64,000 nucleotides of DNA from Ruthenibacterium sp. (lineage in GTDB: Bacteria; Bacillota; Clostridia; Oscillospirales; Ruminococcaceae), in NCBI GenBank assembly GCA_020025235.1, contig JAHHSL010000004.1:17162-81161 (forward strand). Direction: 5' to 3'. Positions 33,710 to 42,171 of the stretch are shown piece after piece. Numbering within the stretch: the stretch's first letter is position 1; each line of letters begins with the position of its first letter. Both the position numbers and the translations under genes were made by a program. The notes beneath the pieces were generated by a model. The model ran no database searches. It saw only the letters and a list, made by a program, of their open reading frames with translations, and had not been told where the DNA came from.

Positions 33710-33736
33710 CGGGCGGGTGAAAATACCGCCCGTTTT
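33710..33736 (+). terminator. Weak hairpin between aroQ and aroA
   Basis: CGGGCGG pairs with CCGCCCG (9-nt loop), followed by TTTTG. The short T-run suggests partial termination or mRNA processing, setting aroA lower than the upstream genes. Confidence 0.5.
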
Positions 33737-33754
33737 GTGAAAGAGGGCAAAAGC

Positions 33755-35047
33755 ATGAAGGCAGAGATCCACGGCGGGAAGTTCGGCGGCACGGTTTCGG
33801 CGCCGCCGTCCAAAAGTGCGGCACACCGCGCGCTGATCGCGGCGGCGCTTGCGGACGGAACGAGTGAAATTGGCAATTTCGGCCTGTCAGAGGATCTTTC
33901 TGCAACCATAAACGCACTGCGGGCGCTGGGGGCAGAGATCACCGCCGGCAAAAACACGCTGACGGTGCACGGCACGGGCGGGCGCATCGCCGTGCCAAAG
34001 GGCGTTGTGGATTGCGGCGAAAGCGGCAGTACGCTGCGGTTTCTGCTCCCGCTGTTTTCGCTGTGCGGGCAAGCGGTGTGCTTTGCCGGACACGGGCGGC
34101 TGATGCAGCGCCCGCTTTCGGTGTATGAACACATTTTTGCGCAGCAGGGGCTGTGCTTTCAAAGGGATGCACAGCAGCTGCGCATACAGGGCGCTTTGCA
34201 CGCGGGGGAATATACAGTTGCGGGCAATGTCAGCAGCCAGTTTATCACCGGCCTGCTGTTCGCGCTGCCGCTGCTTGGGCAGGACAGCGTGCTGCACATC
34301 CTGCCCCCGTTTGAAAGCGCGGGCTATGTGCATATGACGCTTGATGCTCTGCGCACGTTCGGCGTGCAGGCAGGATTTGTGCGGGAAGATACGATCGCCG
34401 TGCCGGGCACACAGCGCTATACGGCGTGCCGCACTGCAGTGGAGGGCGATTATTCGCAGGCGGCGTTTTTTGCCGTGCCCGCTGCGGTGCGCGGCGGTGC
34501 TGTGATCCGCGGGCTGGATGCGCAGTCGCTCCAGGGCGACCGTGTGATTTTGGAATATCTGTCCCGCTGCGGCGCACGCTTTCACATAAGCGGGGACGCA
34601 GTCTGCTTTGAACCGTCCGTGCTGACGGGCGGCACGTTCAGCCTTGCCGATTGCCCCGACCTCGGCCCCGTGCTTATGGTGCTGGGCACGTTCTGCCGCG
34701 GTAAAACGGTGCTGACGCATGCACGGCGCCTGCGCATGAAAGAGAGTGACCGCATCGCCGCCATGCAGCAGGAACTGCGGAAAATGGGCGCGCAGATCAC
34801 ATCGGACGCCGACAGCGTCACCGTGACGGGTACGCCGCTGCACGGCTGCACCGGCCTTTCGGGCTGCGGCGACCACCGCGTCGTCATGGCACTGGCATCG
34901 GCTGCGGCTGCGGCGGGCGTGACGGTCGGCATCAGCGGCGCACAGGCAGTCGGCAAAAGCTGGCCGGGATTTTTTGATGTGCTGCGCAGCTGCGGCTGCA
35001 CGGTGCAGTGCATGCCGGAAGCGGACGACGAGCAATTACGGCATTAA
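33755..35047 (+). CDS. aroA: 3-phosphoshikimate 1-carboxyvinyltransferase (EPSP synthase)
   Basis: A 430-residue enzyme that joins PEP and shikimate 3-phosphate. Motifs are SAPPSKSAAHRALIAAAL, DCGESGSTLRFLLPL (here E-S-G-S-T in place of the classical N-A-G-T), EGDYSQAAFF and the catalytic LRMKESDRIAAM. Two domains of repeated folds are implied by length. I chose ATG 33755, 8 nt after AGAGGG, over the GTG at 33737. A very strong bidirectional terminator follows. It is the last gene of the aromatic operon. Confidence 0.95.
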   Translation: MKAEIHGGKFGGTVSAPPSKSAAHRALIAAALADGTSEIGNFGLSEDLSATINALRALGAEITAGKNTLTVHGTGGRIAVPKGVVDCGESGSTLRFLLPLFSLCGQAVCFAGHGRLMQRPLSVYEHIFAQQGLCFQRDAQQLRIQGALHAGEYTVAGNVSSQFITGLLFALPLLGQDSVLHILPPFESAGYVHMTLDALRTFGVQAGFVREDTIAVPGTQRYTACRTAVEGDYSQAAFFAVPAAVRGGAVIRGLDAQSLQGDRVILEYLSRCGARFHISGDAVCFEPSVLTGGTFSLADCPDLGPVLMVLGTFCRGKTVLTHARRLRMKESDRIAAMQQELRKMGAQITSDADSVTVTGTPLHGCTGLSGCGDHRVVMALASAAAAAGVTVGISGAQAVGKSWPGFFDVLRSCGCTVQCMPEADDEQLRH

Positions 35048-35052
35048 ACGGA

Positions 35053-35096
35053 ATACAAAAGCCGCCGGGGCGATACAGCCCCGGCGGCTTTTGTAT
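35053..35096. terminator. Strong bidirectional terminator after aroA
   Basis: A near-perfect inverted repeat with arms of about 19 nt (ATACAAAAGCCGCCGGGGC) and a short loop serves aroA and the convergent repeat-protein gene. Confidence 0.92.
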
Positions 35097-35133
35097 GGGA
35101 TCCGATCAATCGGCGCAAAGGCGGCGCACCGCA

Positions 35134-35835
35134 TCACTTCACGCACTTGCGGCACGGCTTATAGCCTTCGGCATCGGCCTGCTTCAGCGTTGTTTCCACA
35201 GGGTCGATCAGAAGCGGACAGTTTTTGCGGTGGTGATAATGCGAGCCGATCAGGCGGGGGATCCACACGCGTTCGGAATCATCGGGCGCATCGGACGACG
35301 GCTCGGACGATTCCTGTCCTTCGGGTGCGGCGGATGAAGCGTTTTCCTCCTGCTTGTGCATGTTTTCTTCGGTCACGGCGTCCCGCAGGCCGTCCGCGTG
35401 GCCTTTTTCATAGCCTTCCACCTTGCCCTTGGCAAGCCCTGCGGCATAGCCGTCGGCGTAGGTGCCGTTTTCACGCAGGGCGGCGTCCCAACCCTCCTGA
35501 TACGTCCCGCGTTCTTCCAGCGCGGCGGCATAGCCTTCGTCATAAGTGCCGTTTTCGCGCAGGGAATCATGCTTGCCGCGCTGATACAGCAAAACGCCGA
35601 GCGACACGAACAGAAGGATCACGGCACAAATGGCAAATGTCAGCACAAACCCGCGTGCAGCCGGAGACAGCTGTTCCAGAAAGCGGCAAAGATCCGGGGC
35701 TTTGCCGGAAGCCGGCTCTTCGGCGTCGTCAAATTCCACGGCAGTGTGCACGGGCGGCACGGGGGGAAAGGCGTCGGATCGCGGCGGGGTGCCGGACGGC
35801 TGCGTATATTCACGCGTATTTTCATCGTTATTCAT
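35134..35835 (-). CDS. Single-pass membrane protein with GTY-x-x-G repeats and C-terminal Cys/His metal-binding motif
   Basis: A 233-residue protein of unknown function. The first 60 residues are acidic, followed by a membrane segment (GFVLTFAICAVILLFVSLGVLL). Next come repeats of the form ENGTY-x-x-GY-x-A-x-L: TYDEGYAAAL, TYQEGWDAAL, TYADGYAAGL and a last EGYEKGHADG. A Ser/Glu-rich linker follows. The C terminus HYHHRKNCPLLI...GYKPCRKCVK matches a short Cys/His domain found at the ends of secreted Firmicute proteins. It is likely exported with the repeats outside. ATG 35835 follows AAAGGAA, and it has its own promoter. Confidence 0.75.
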   Translation of the reverse strand: MNNDENTREYTQPSGTPPRSDAFPPVPPVHTAVEFDDAEEPASGKAPDLCRFLEQLSPAARGFVLTFAICAVILLFVSLGVLLYQRGKHDSLRENGTYDEGYAAALEERGTYQEGWDAALRENGTYADGYAAGLAKGKVEGYEKGHADGLRDAVTEENMHKQEENASSAAPEGQESSEPSSDAPDDSERVWIPRLIGSHYHHRKNCPLLIDPVETTLKQADAEGYKPCRKCVK

Positions 35836-35870
35836 GCGCGTATTCCTTTCGGTGAAAAATTCTATCGGCA

Positions 35871-35900
35871 AGTATAGCATACAAACGGCAAAAAACACAA
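35871..35900 (-). promoter_or_regulatory. Promoter of the repeat membrane protein gene
   Basis: On the minus strand TTGTGT and TATACT are separated by 18 nt, about 36 nt before the start. Confidence 0.7.
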
Positions 35901-35988
35901 GCCCTATTCGTGCAAAAACAGTGTTTTGCGGGCGCGGGCGGGCAGAACGAGCCCAAAATGCGGCAAAAGCGTCTGCCTGCTGCAAAGC

Positions 35989-36022
35989 AAAAAAGGCAGC
36001 ACCTGAATGTTCAGGTGCTGCC
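35989..36022 (-). terminator. Terminator of the uxuA-uxuB operon
   Basis: On the minus strand GGCAGCACCTGAA pairs with TTCAGGTGCTGCC, followed by TTTTTT. Confidence 0.88.
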
Positions 36023-36048
36023 GCGTCGATTTTTCAGTTATGCCGGAA

Positions 36049-36900
36049 TTATACGCCGGAATAAGCGGAGAAGCCGCCGTCGATGGGGATGACAACGCCG
36101 GTGATGAAGGATGCAGCGGCATTGTTCAGCAGGAACAGCAGTGCGCCGTCCAGCTCTTCGCTTTCGCCGAAACGGCCCATCGGGGTAGCAGCAAGGATCT
36201 TGCCGGTACGCGCCGTCGGGGTGCCGTCTTCGTTCCACAGAAGAGCAGCGTTCTGCTTGGTGGAGAAGAAGCCCGGAGCGATCGCGTTGCAGCGGATGCC
36301 CACCTTGGAGAAGTGAACAGCCAGCCACTGGGTGAAGTTGGAGATTGCTGCCTTTGCGCCGGAGTATGCCGGGATCTTGGTCAGCGGGGTGTAGGCGTTC
36401 ATGCTGCTGATGTTGATGATGTTGCAGCCTTCGCGGCCGACCATCTGGCGTGCAAATGCCTGTGTCGGGATCAGGGTGCCCAGGAAGTTGAGGTTGAACA
36501 CGAACTCAACGCCGGAAGCGTCCAGATCAAAGAAGCTCTTGGTGTCGGCGTCGATGTCGCCTTCTTCAAAATATTCCTTATCCGTGGTGGCGCGGGGATT
36601 GTTGCCGCCTGCACCGTTCACGAGGATATCGCATTTGCCGAAGTCCTTTTCGACAGCGTCTGCAACTTCATAGCAGACCGCTTTATCCAGAACATTGCAT
36701 TTGTAAGCCTTCGCAATGCCGCCTTCTTCGGTGATCTCGTCTGCAAACTTCTGTGCAGCTTCTTCGTTCAGGTCAAGCAGAGCGACCTTTGCGCCTGCGC
36801 GGGCAAGGGTTTTTGCAAAAGCGCTGCAAAGCACGCCGCCTGCACCGGTAACAACGGCAACCTTGCCGGTCAGATCAGTATCAAGTACATTCTTGTTCAT
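36049..36900 (-). CDS. uxuB: D-mannonate oxidoreductase, SDR type
   Basis: A 283-residue short-chain dehydrogenase. It has the cofactor loop VTGAGGVLCSAFA, the NAG-type NGAGG, catalytic Ser in ISSMNAY and the Y-x-x-x-K pair in YSGAKAAI. The sequence resembles B. subtilis YjmF, which reduces D-fructuronate to D-mannonate. Its place directly downstream of mannonate dehydratase (81-nt gap) supports that role in glucuronate catabolism. ATG 36900 follows AAGGAGC; the upstream in-frame extension is ignored. A terminator lies downstream. Confidence 0.88.
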   Translation of the reverse strand: MNKNVLDTDLTGKVAVVTGAGGVLCSAFAKTLARAGAKVALLDLNEEAAQKFADEITEEGGIAKAYKCNVLDKAVCYEVADAVEKDFGKCDILVNGAGGNNPRATTDKEYFEEGDIDADTKSFFDLDASGVEFVFNLNFLGTLIPTQAFARQMVGREGCNIINISSMNAYTPLTKIPAYSGAKAAISNFTQWLAVHFSKVGIRCNAIAPGFFSTKQNAALLWNEDGTPTARTGKILAATPMGRFGESEELDGALLFLLNNAAASFITGVVIPIDGGFSAYSGV

Positions 36901-36981
36901 GGAAATTACGCTCCTTTCATACGTTGCGAAGGACAGGCGGCGCCGCGCCGCCTGTCTGTTTTGCATTTTTGGAAAAACCGC

Positions 36982-38028
36982 TTACTTGTGGTTCTTTTCG
37001 CAGGCCTCGAACAGACCGTTGATATACGTTGCGCCCAGTGCGCGGTCAAACAGGCCGTAGCCCGGTTTGCCGGTTTCGCCCCAGATCATGCGGCCGTGGT
37101 CCGGACGGACATAGCCGTCAAAGCCGGTTTCGACAAGCGCATTGACGATCTCATAGATATCAAGGCTGCCGCAGGAGGACAGATGTGCGCGCTCTTCAAA
37201 GCTGCCGTCCTCCATGATCTTGACGTTGCGGATGTGCATGAAGCCGATGCGGTTCATTGCGCTGTATTTGCGCACCATGGCGACAACGTCGTTGGAAGCC
37301 GCGCAGCCAAGGCTGCCGGTGCACAGGCACAGCGAGTTTGCCGGGCTGTCCACGATCTTCAGGAAGCGGTCCAGATTTTCCTCGCAGGTGATGATGCGGG
37401 GCAGACCGAAAATGGGATAGGGGGGATCGTCCGGGTGGATTGCCATGACGACGCCGCATTCCTCTGCGACGGGGATGACCTTTTTCAGGAAGCGTTCCAG
37501 GTTCTTCCACAGGCCTTCCGCACCGATCTCGCCGTAGGCGCTGATCAGTTCGCGCACTTCTTCCTGCGAATAGCTGGAATCCCAGCCCGGCAGGTGGATG
37601 TCGTCCTTCAGGGGATCAAGACCCTTCATCTGGTCCCAATACATAACAAGGCTGGTGGAGCCGTCAGCGGCCTTTTTGTCCAGCTGTGTGCGCGTCCAGT
37701 CGAAAACCGGCATGAAGTTGTAGGTGACGCACTTTACGCCGTGTTTTGCGCAGCGGCGGATGTTTTCGCAGTAGACTTCCAGCAGTTCGTCCACATTGTT
37801 GCGGCCCAGCTTGATATCCTCGTGAACGGGGATGCTTTCTACAACGTCGAACACAAGGCCGTGTGCTTTGCATTCGGCAGCCATTTTGGCAATGCTTTCT
37901 TCAGGCCATACTTCGCCCGGCTTAACATCGTAAACAGCAGAAACGATGCTGTGCATGCCCGGGATCTGCGAGATATACTCCAAAGAAATGGGGTCGGATT
38001 CGCCATACCAGCGGAATGACATTTTCAT
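36982..38028 (-). CDS. uxuA: Mannonate dehydratase
   Basis: A 348-residue TIM-barrel enzyme that dehydrates D-mannonate to 2-keto-3-deoxygluconate. It starts with the family signature MKMSFRWYGESDPISLEYI, with IPGMHSIVSAVYDVKPGEVWP, and has CGVVMAIHPDDPP and YVRPDHGRMIWGE with metal-binding residues. Length is normal. ATG 38028 follows GGGAGG. It precedes uxuB. An AraC-type regulator is divergent. A KDG-kinase-like gene lies at 55322, not adjacent. Confidence 0.95.
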   Translation of the reverse strand: MKMSFRWYGESDPISLEYISQIPGMHSIVSAVYDVKPGEVWPEESIAKMAAECKAHGLVFDVVESIPVHEDIKLGRNNVDELLEVYCENIRRCAKHGVKCVTYNFMPVFDWTRTQLDKKAADGSTSLVMYWDQMKGLDPLKDDIHLPGWDSSYSQEEVRELISAYGEIGAEGLWKNLERFLKKVIPVAEECGVVMAIHPDDPPYPIFGLPRIITCEENLDRFLKIVDSPANSLCLCTGSLGCAASNDVVAMVRKYSAMNRIGFMHIRNVKIMEDGSFEERAHLSSCGSLDIYEIVNALVETGFDGYVRPDHGRMIWGETGKPGYGLFDRALGATYINGLFEACEKNHK

Positions 38029-38124
38029 GGTAAAAACCTCCCGAAAAATTTTATGCAGGGGTTGCATTTTTCAGCGTGCTGCACACAGGCAGCAGTCTAT
38101 AGTTTTAGTTTACCACACGAAATT

Positions 38125-38138
38125 ACAATAAAAATTGT
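38125..38138. promoter_or_regulatory. Palindrome between uxuA and the AraC-type gene, candidate operator
   Basis: ACAAT-AAAA-ATTGT is a perfect 5-4-5 inverted repeat in the divergent promoter region. Nearby TTGTTA, TTGTAA and TTGTTT elements at 38135, 38155 and 38164 may be further half sites. Confidence 0.45.
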
Positions 38139-38147
38139 TATTATTGC

Positions 38148-38176
38148 TTGACGCATTGTAAAACTTGTTTTAAACT
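38148..38176 (+). promoter_or_regulatory. Promoter of araC-type regulator and epimerase
   Basis: TTGACG and TAAACT with a 17-nt spacer, about 60 nt before the TTG start. Confidence 0.7.
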
Positions 38177-38235
38177 AGAAAGCGAGAAGAACCGGCGCGG
38201 AAAAGCGGCGGAAACTGCGGAAAGGGGGCAGGGCT

Positions 38236-39129
38236 TTGGCGGCACAGGCACAGCATTTTACACAGCGTCAGCACATGCTTTCGCCCGGGTATGAAATCTT
38301 CCGCTACTGTGACTGCGACCTGGGCGAGGTATCGCTGCACCACCATGATTTTTATGAAATCTATCTTTTTTTAAAGGGAAATGTGGAATACAGCGTGGAA
38401 AGCCGCATCTACCGGCTTGTGCCGGGGGATATCCTGTTCATCAGCCCTATGGAACTGCACCAGCCGCGCATCGTGGATGATGCAGCGGTGTACGAACGCA
38501 TGGTGCTGTGGCTGGATAAGCGCTATCTGGAAAAGCTGAGCACACCGCAGACGAGCCTGACGCGCTGCTTTGATACAAGCCAGCCCAACCACACGAACCT
38601 TCTGCGCCTTACGCCCACACAGCTGGCCGAGGTGCAGACGCTTATGGAGCAGCTTGCGGCGGAAAGCAGCGAACCGGCCAAAAGCAGCTACGGCAGCGAT
38701 ATCGTGGCGCAGGGCTGCCTGCTGCAGCTTCTGGCGCAGCTCAACCGTCTGGCCATGGAATCCGGCGTGCACCATGAAGTGCAGGATCAGTCCGGCCCGG
38801 TGATCGCCGAAGTGCTGGAATACATCAACGAGCATTATCCGGACGAGCTTTCGCTCGATCTGCTCGCTTCGCGCTTTTTCATCAGCAAATATCATCTTGC
38901 GCACGAATTTCACCGTCTGGTGGGCACGAGCGTATACCGTTACATCATCCAAAAGCGCCTTGTGATCGCAAAGCAGATGCTTTCCAACGGCGTTGCGCCG
39001 ACAGATGTGTACAGCCACTGCGGTTTCGGCGATTATGCCAATTTCTACCGTGCGTTCAAAGCGGAATATCATATCAGCCCGAAACAGTTCACGGGTCGGG
39101 CCGGTAAGGAAAATACATTTGGAGGTTAA
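38236..39129 (+). CDS. AraC family transcriptional regulator
   Basis: A 297-residue regulator. The N-terminal cupin-like sugar-sensing domain shows HHHDFYEIYLFLKG and LVPGDILFISPMELHQP. The C-terminal double helix-turn-helix covers about 195-290, with LDLLASRFFISKYHLAHEFHRLVGTSVYRYI and the closing CGFGDYANFYRAFKAEYHISPKQF. It is divergent from uxuA-uxuB and cotranscribed with an aldose epimerase, so it probably controls hexuronate use. The TTG start follows GAAAGGGGG. The inducer is not known. Confidence 0.88.
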   Translation: MAAQAQHFTQRQHMLSPGYEIFRYCDCDLGEVSLHHHDFYEIYLFLKGNVEYSVESRIYRLVPGDILFISPMELHQPRIVDDAAVYERMVLWLDKRYLEKLSTPQTSLTRCFDTSQPNHTNLLRLTPTQLAEVQTLMEQLAAESSEPAKSSYGSDIVAQGCLLQLLAQLNRLAMESGVHHEVQDQSGPVIAEVLEYINEHYPDELSLDLLASRFFISKYHLAHEFHRLVGTSVYRYIIQKRLVIAKQMLSNGVAPTDVYSHCGFGDYANFYRAFKAEYHISPKQFTGRAGKENTFGG

Positions 39130-39133
39130 GAAA

Positions 39134-39991
39134 ATGTTTACAGTATCCAAGACAAAACAGGGCGAATACACCGCCTATGTGCTGGCCGATACAAACGCCG
39201 GCACAACGGCGACCGTCGTGCCCGAAAAGGGCGGCATGGTCACAAGCATTACCAAGAACGGCGACGAATATTCCTGGCTGCGTGAGCCGAACTTTTCACT
39301 GCCCGAACGCCCGCGCTGCGCGGTTCCGGTGCTGTTCCCGATGTGCGGCCGCGTGCCCGAAGCGGGCAACCCCTTCAAGGGCGAAAACTATCCCATGGAG
39401 ATCCACGGCATCGTGCACAGCGAACCGTGGGAGCTGGTGGAAACCGGCACCGAGGACGGCGCATCCGTCACCGTGCGCATCCGCGACACCGAAGAAATGC
39501 ACAAAAGCTATCCGTATTCGTTCTGCGTCACGCTGCGCTATGTGCTCAAGGGCACCGAGCTGCGCTTTGAGGCAAAGTATGAAAACACCGGCAGCGACGA
39601 TATGCCGTACAGCTTCGGCTTCCACCCGTATTTCCGCATTTCCGATGTGCGCAATCTGGAATGGGATCTGACGGCGAAAGAGACGTTCGACGCCGCATCC
39701 GGTAAAAACGTGCCGTTCACGGGCGTGGATTTCCCGTATGACGACGAGCAGACCGAGCGCCGCTATAAGGACGTTGTCAGCCCGATGAGCTTCCGCGATA
39801 AAGAGACGGGCCACGAAGTGACGATCCGCTTTGACGAAAACTATCACTATGCCGTGCTGTGGAGCCAGTGCCAGCTGGGCTTCGTGTGCATGGAACCGTG
39901 GAACGGCTATCCCGGCAGCCTTGCCGCGCCCGACCACGAAACGCTGGCTCCGGGCTGTGCAAAGCAGGCCGTGTTCAGCATCGAGTTCTGA
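39134..39991 (+). CDS. Aldose 1-epimerase (galactose mutarotase-like) family protein
   Basis: A 285-residue beta-sandwich protein of the aldose epimerase superfamily. Features are VVPEKGGMVTSI, ERPRCAVPVLFPMCGRVP, EIHGIVHSEPWEL with a catalytic-type His, FGFHPYFRI with the second His, and a closing CMEPWNGYPGS with an acidic residue. It fits the clade acting on hexose or hexose phosphates. ATG 39134 follows GGAGG that overlaps the end of the AraC gene, so the two are coupled. It likely works on a sugar imported for the uxu pathway. A strong terminator follows. Confidence 0.85.
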   Translation: MFTVSKTKQGEYTAYVLADTNAGTTATVVPEKGGMVTSITKNGDEYSWLREPNFSLPERPRCAVPVLFPMCGRVPEAGNPFKGENYPMEIHGIVHSEPWELVETGTEDGASVTVRIRDTEEMHKSYPYSFCVTLRYVLKGTELRFEAKYENTGSDDMPYSFGFHPYFRISDVRNLEWDLTAKETFDAASGKNVPFTGVDFPYDDEQTERRYKDVVSPMSFRDKETGHEVTIRFDENYHYAVLWSQCQLGFVCMEPWNGYPGSLAAPDHETLAPGCAKQAVFSIEF

Positions 39992-40011
39992 TTTTCCGAA
40001 AGAAAACGCAA

Positions 40012-40047
40012 AAAACGGCGTGACCGCGGTCACGCCGTTTTCTTTTT
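40012..40047. terminator. Bidirectional terminator between epimerase and methyltransferase genes
   Basis: A 15-bp palindrome (AAAACGGCGTGACCG and its complement) with an A-run before it and a T-run after it. Confidence 0.88.
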
Positions 40048-40092
40048 GAAAAAGAAGAATAATCAAAGGGCAAAGCGGAGCGGGCAGTGTGT

Positions 40093-40710
40093 TTACCGCT
40101 GCAGAATCAGAAGGCCGGAGCAGTGCGAACAAGGCTCAAAGCGCAGCTGCGGGAAAAACGGCGTCAGCTCGTCATACACAAAGTAGATTTCGTCTGAATC
40201 CCAGCTGTCTGCGGCGGCTGTGCGGCAGGCGTTCCATTCATCGCGGGTGCGGAACATCACATCCCCGACGTAGATCGCACCGCCTTCGTTCAAAAGCGGC
40301 AGAAGGCTGTGAAGAAAGGGAATCTTCTGCGCATCGGTCAGATGATGCAGCGAATAGGTGGCGATGATCGCATCATAGGTGCGCTGCGCCAGCGGGGCGC
40401 ACAGCCCTTCGGAAAAATCGCCGCGGTACAGGGCGGCGTCCGGCATTTTCTGCTGCGCGATATCCAGCATGCGGGCGGAAAAATCCTGCCCGTAAATATG
40501 GCAGCCCTGCTCGTAAAGGCGGGTGCTCAGCACGGCGGTGCCAAAGCCGATGTCCAGCACGTCTTTTGCGTGCGCCGAAAGGATCCGGCCGTAAATTTCG
40601 TTCATCAGTCTGCGGTATCCGGCAAACGGATAGACGTCTGTATCGTCGGAAATGCCGACGCTTTTGTCGTAATCGTCTGCCCAAAGGTCAAAGCCGCTGT
40701 CGTTCATCAT
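40093..40710 (-). CDS. Class I SAM-dependent methyltransferase
   Basis: A 205-residue methyltransferase of the YrrT/BioC-like type. Motif I is VLDIGFGTAVLSTRLYEQG, followed by GQDFSARMLDIA (motif II) and DAIIATYSLHHL (motif IV). The N terminus FDLWADDYDKSV is common in small-molecule methyltransferases. The substrate cannot be assigned. I chose ATG 40710, 9 nt after GGAGGG, over the upstream GTG/ATG. It is 75 nt downstream of the DinB-like gene on the same strand. Confidence 0.82.
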   Translation of the reverse strand: MMNDSGFDLWADDYDKSVGISDDTDVYPFAGYRRLMNEIYGRILSAHAKDVLDIGFGTAVLSTRLYEQGCHIYGQDFSARMLDIAQQKMPDAALYRGDFSEGLCAPLAQRTYDAIIATYSLHHLTDAQKIPFLHSLLPLLNEGGAIYVGDVMFRTRDEWNACRTAAADSWDSDEIYFVYDELTPFFPQLRFEPCSHCSGLLILQR

Positions 40711-40785
40711 AAACAGGTCCCTCCATTCAATCAAATCAGGTTCGGAAAAAGTAATGCGGAAAACGCCGCCCGTGCCGGCCGCCGT

Positions 40786-42024
40786 TCAGGCGGGGTCATC
40801 GGAAAATTCGATGTCCTCCAGCCCGATGTCGTTGCGGATCACGCTGCCGGGGGCAATGGACGTCCGCCCGTATTTTTTGCGGATGGAATCAAGGCTCTGC
40901 TCGAGCCGTTCGCGCTTTTCGTCCCGTTTTGTCTGCGTTTCAAACAGGGAAAGCTGCTGCGCCTGATTCCCGTCCGAAAGGTTCAGCGCCGTGACGGTGA
41001 GCATGCGGATCGGCATGCCCGCGCGGCGGTTTGCCAGCACAAGCTCCAGTGCGGCGCGGGCGATATCCTGTGCAAGATGCGTCGGGGCGTCCAGCTGCTT
41101 TTGACGGGAAATGCTTTTGAAATCGGGGTCGCGGATCAGCACCTGCACCGCCGAGGTGTACAGCCCGTGCTCGCGCAGGCGGAAGGCCACTTCATCGGAA
41201 AGTGCGTTCAGTCCGGCGCGGATGTCCGCCTGCGAAACAAGATCGCGCGCAAAGGTCATGCCGTTGCCGACGCTTTTCACCTCCGGGCGTTCTTCGGCAC
41301 ACACGACAGGCGACTGATCTTCCCCCCGCGCATAGGCGCCCAGCTGCGGGCCAAGCTTTCCCAGACGTGCGCGCAGCGTTTCATCGGGCATGGCGGCAAG
41401 CTGGCCGATGTTTTTTACACCCAGCGCGGCAAGCGTGCGCGCGGTTGCCTGTCCCACATACAAAAGCGCGCCGACGGGCAGCGGCCATACAAGGGTGCGG
41501 AAGTTTTCGCGGCTGATGACCGTGACGGCGTCCGGCTTTTTGTAATCGGAGCCAAGCTTGGCAAACACCTTGTTGAAGCTGACGCCCACGCTGATCGTCA
41601 GCCCGGTTTCGGCCTTGACGGTTTCGCGGATGCGGTGCGCGGTTTCTTCGGGCGTATTTCCGAAGAAATGCCATGTGTGCGTCATGTCCAGCCAGTCCTC
41701 GTCGATGCCGAAGGATTCGATGCGGTCGGTAAAGCGCGCATAGATCGCGTTGACAGTGCGGCTCAGGCTGCGGTAAAGCGCGCGGTGGGGCGGCAGGAAC
41801 ACAAGCTGCGGACATTTGCGCTTTGCGCTCCACGCCGTTTCCGCCGTCTGGATGTTATAGCGTTTTGCCGCTTCGTTCTTGGCAAGGATGATGCCGTGGC
41901 GGTCGTCGCGGCTGCCGCACACGGCCACGGGCACATCCCGCAGTTCGGGGTGGGACAAAAGCTCTGCCGAAGCATAAAAGCAGTTGCAGTCACAGTGAAA
42001 AATCACACGCTCCGTATCCGGCAT
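40786..42024 (-). CDS. Y-family DNA polymerase (DinB/Pol IV-like)
   Basis: A 412-residue translesion polymerase. The palm has the first catalytic Asp in HCDCNCFYAS, with the Phe/Tyr steric gate, and the Asp-Glu pair in SFGIDEDWLDMT. A helix-hairpin-helix region (VGALLYVGQATARTLAALGVKNIGQLA) and a little-finger domain follow. A beta-clamp-binding motif QLSLF lies near the C terminus. The sequence diverges from classical DinB (GIDEDWLD rather than SIDEAYLD). I chose ATG 42024, about 10 nt after AAAGGAG. No LexA-like palindrome was recognised in its promoter. Confidence 0.9.
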   Translation of the reverse strand: MPDTERVIFHCDCNCFYASAELLSHPELRDVPVAVCGSRDDRHGIILAKNEAAKRYNIQTAETAWSAKRKCPQLVFLPPHRALYRSLSRTVNAIYARFTDRIESFGIDEDWLDMTHTWHFFGNTPEETAHRIRETVKAETGLTISVGVSFNKVFAKLGSDYKKPDAVTVISRENFRTLVWPLPVGALLYVGQATARTLAALGVKNIGQLAAMPDETLRARLGKLGPQLGAYARGEDQSPVVCAEERPEVKSVGNGMTFARDLVSQADIRAGLNALSDEVAFRLREHGLYTSAVQVLIRDPDFKSISRQKQLDAPTHLAQDIARAALELVLANRRAGMPIRMLTVTALNLSDGNQAQQLSLFETQTKRDEKRERLEQSLDSIRKKYGRTSIAPGSVIRNDIGLEDIEFSDDPA

Positions 42025-42057
42025 TCCGTTCACACTCCTTTTACATTTTCAGTCGAT

Positions 42058-42086
42058 ATTATAACATTTTCTTTTTGATTATTCCA
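42058..42086 (-). promoter_or_regulatory. Promoter of the DinB-like gene
   Basis: On the minus strand TATAAT (42058-42063) has a weak TGGAAT -35 17 nt upstream. It overlaps the opposing promoter at 42075-42103. Confidence 0.55.
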
Positions 42087-42103
42087 TAATCTTGTAGTAT
42101 AAT
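42075..42103 (+). promoter_or_regulatory. Promoter of the Cys-rich zinc-ribbon protein gene
   Basis: TTGATT and a perfect TATAAT with a 17-nt spacer. Confidence 0.8.
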
Positions 42104-42171
42104 AAAAGCAATCCGAAGAGGGAAACCGGTCGGAAAACAGAACATGCATGAAGGGAAAGGAGTCTTTGGGA

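Noticed and set aside
42011..42086. SOS (LexA) operator before the DinB-like gene
   Set aside because: No CGAAC-type or other clear LexA dyad could be found between the promoter and start.
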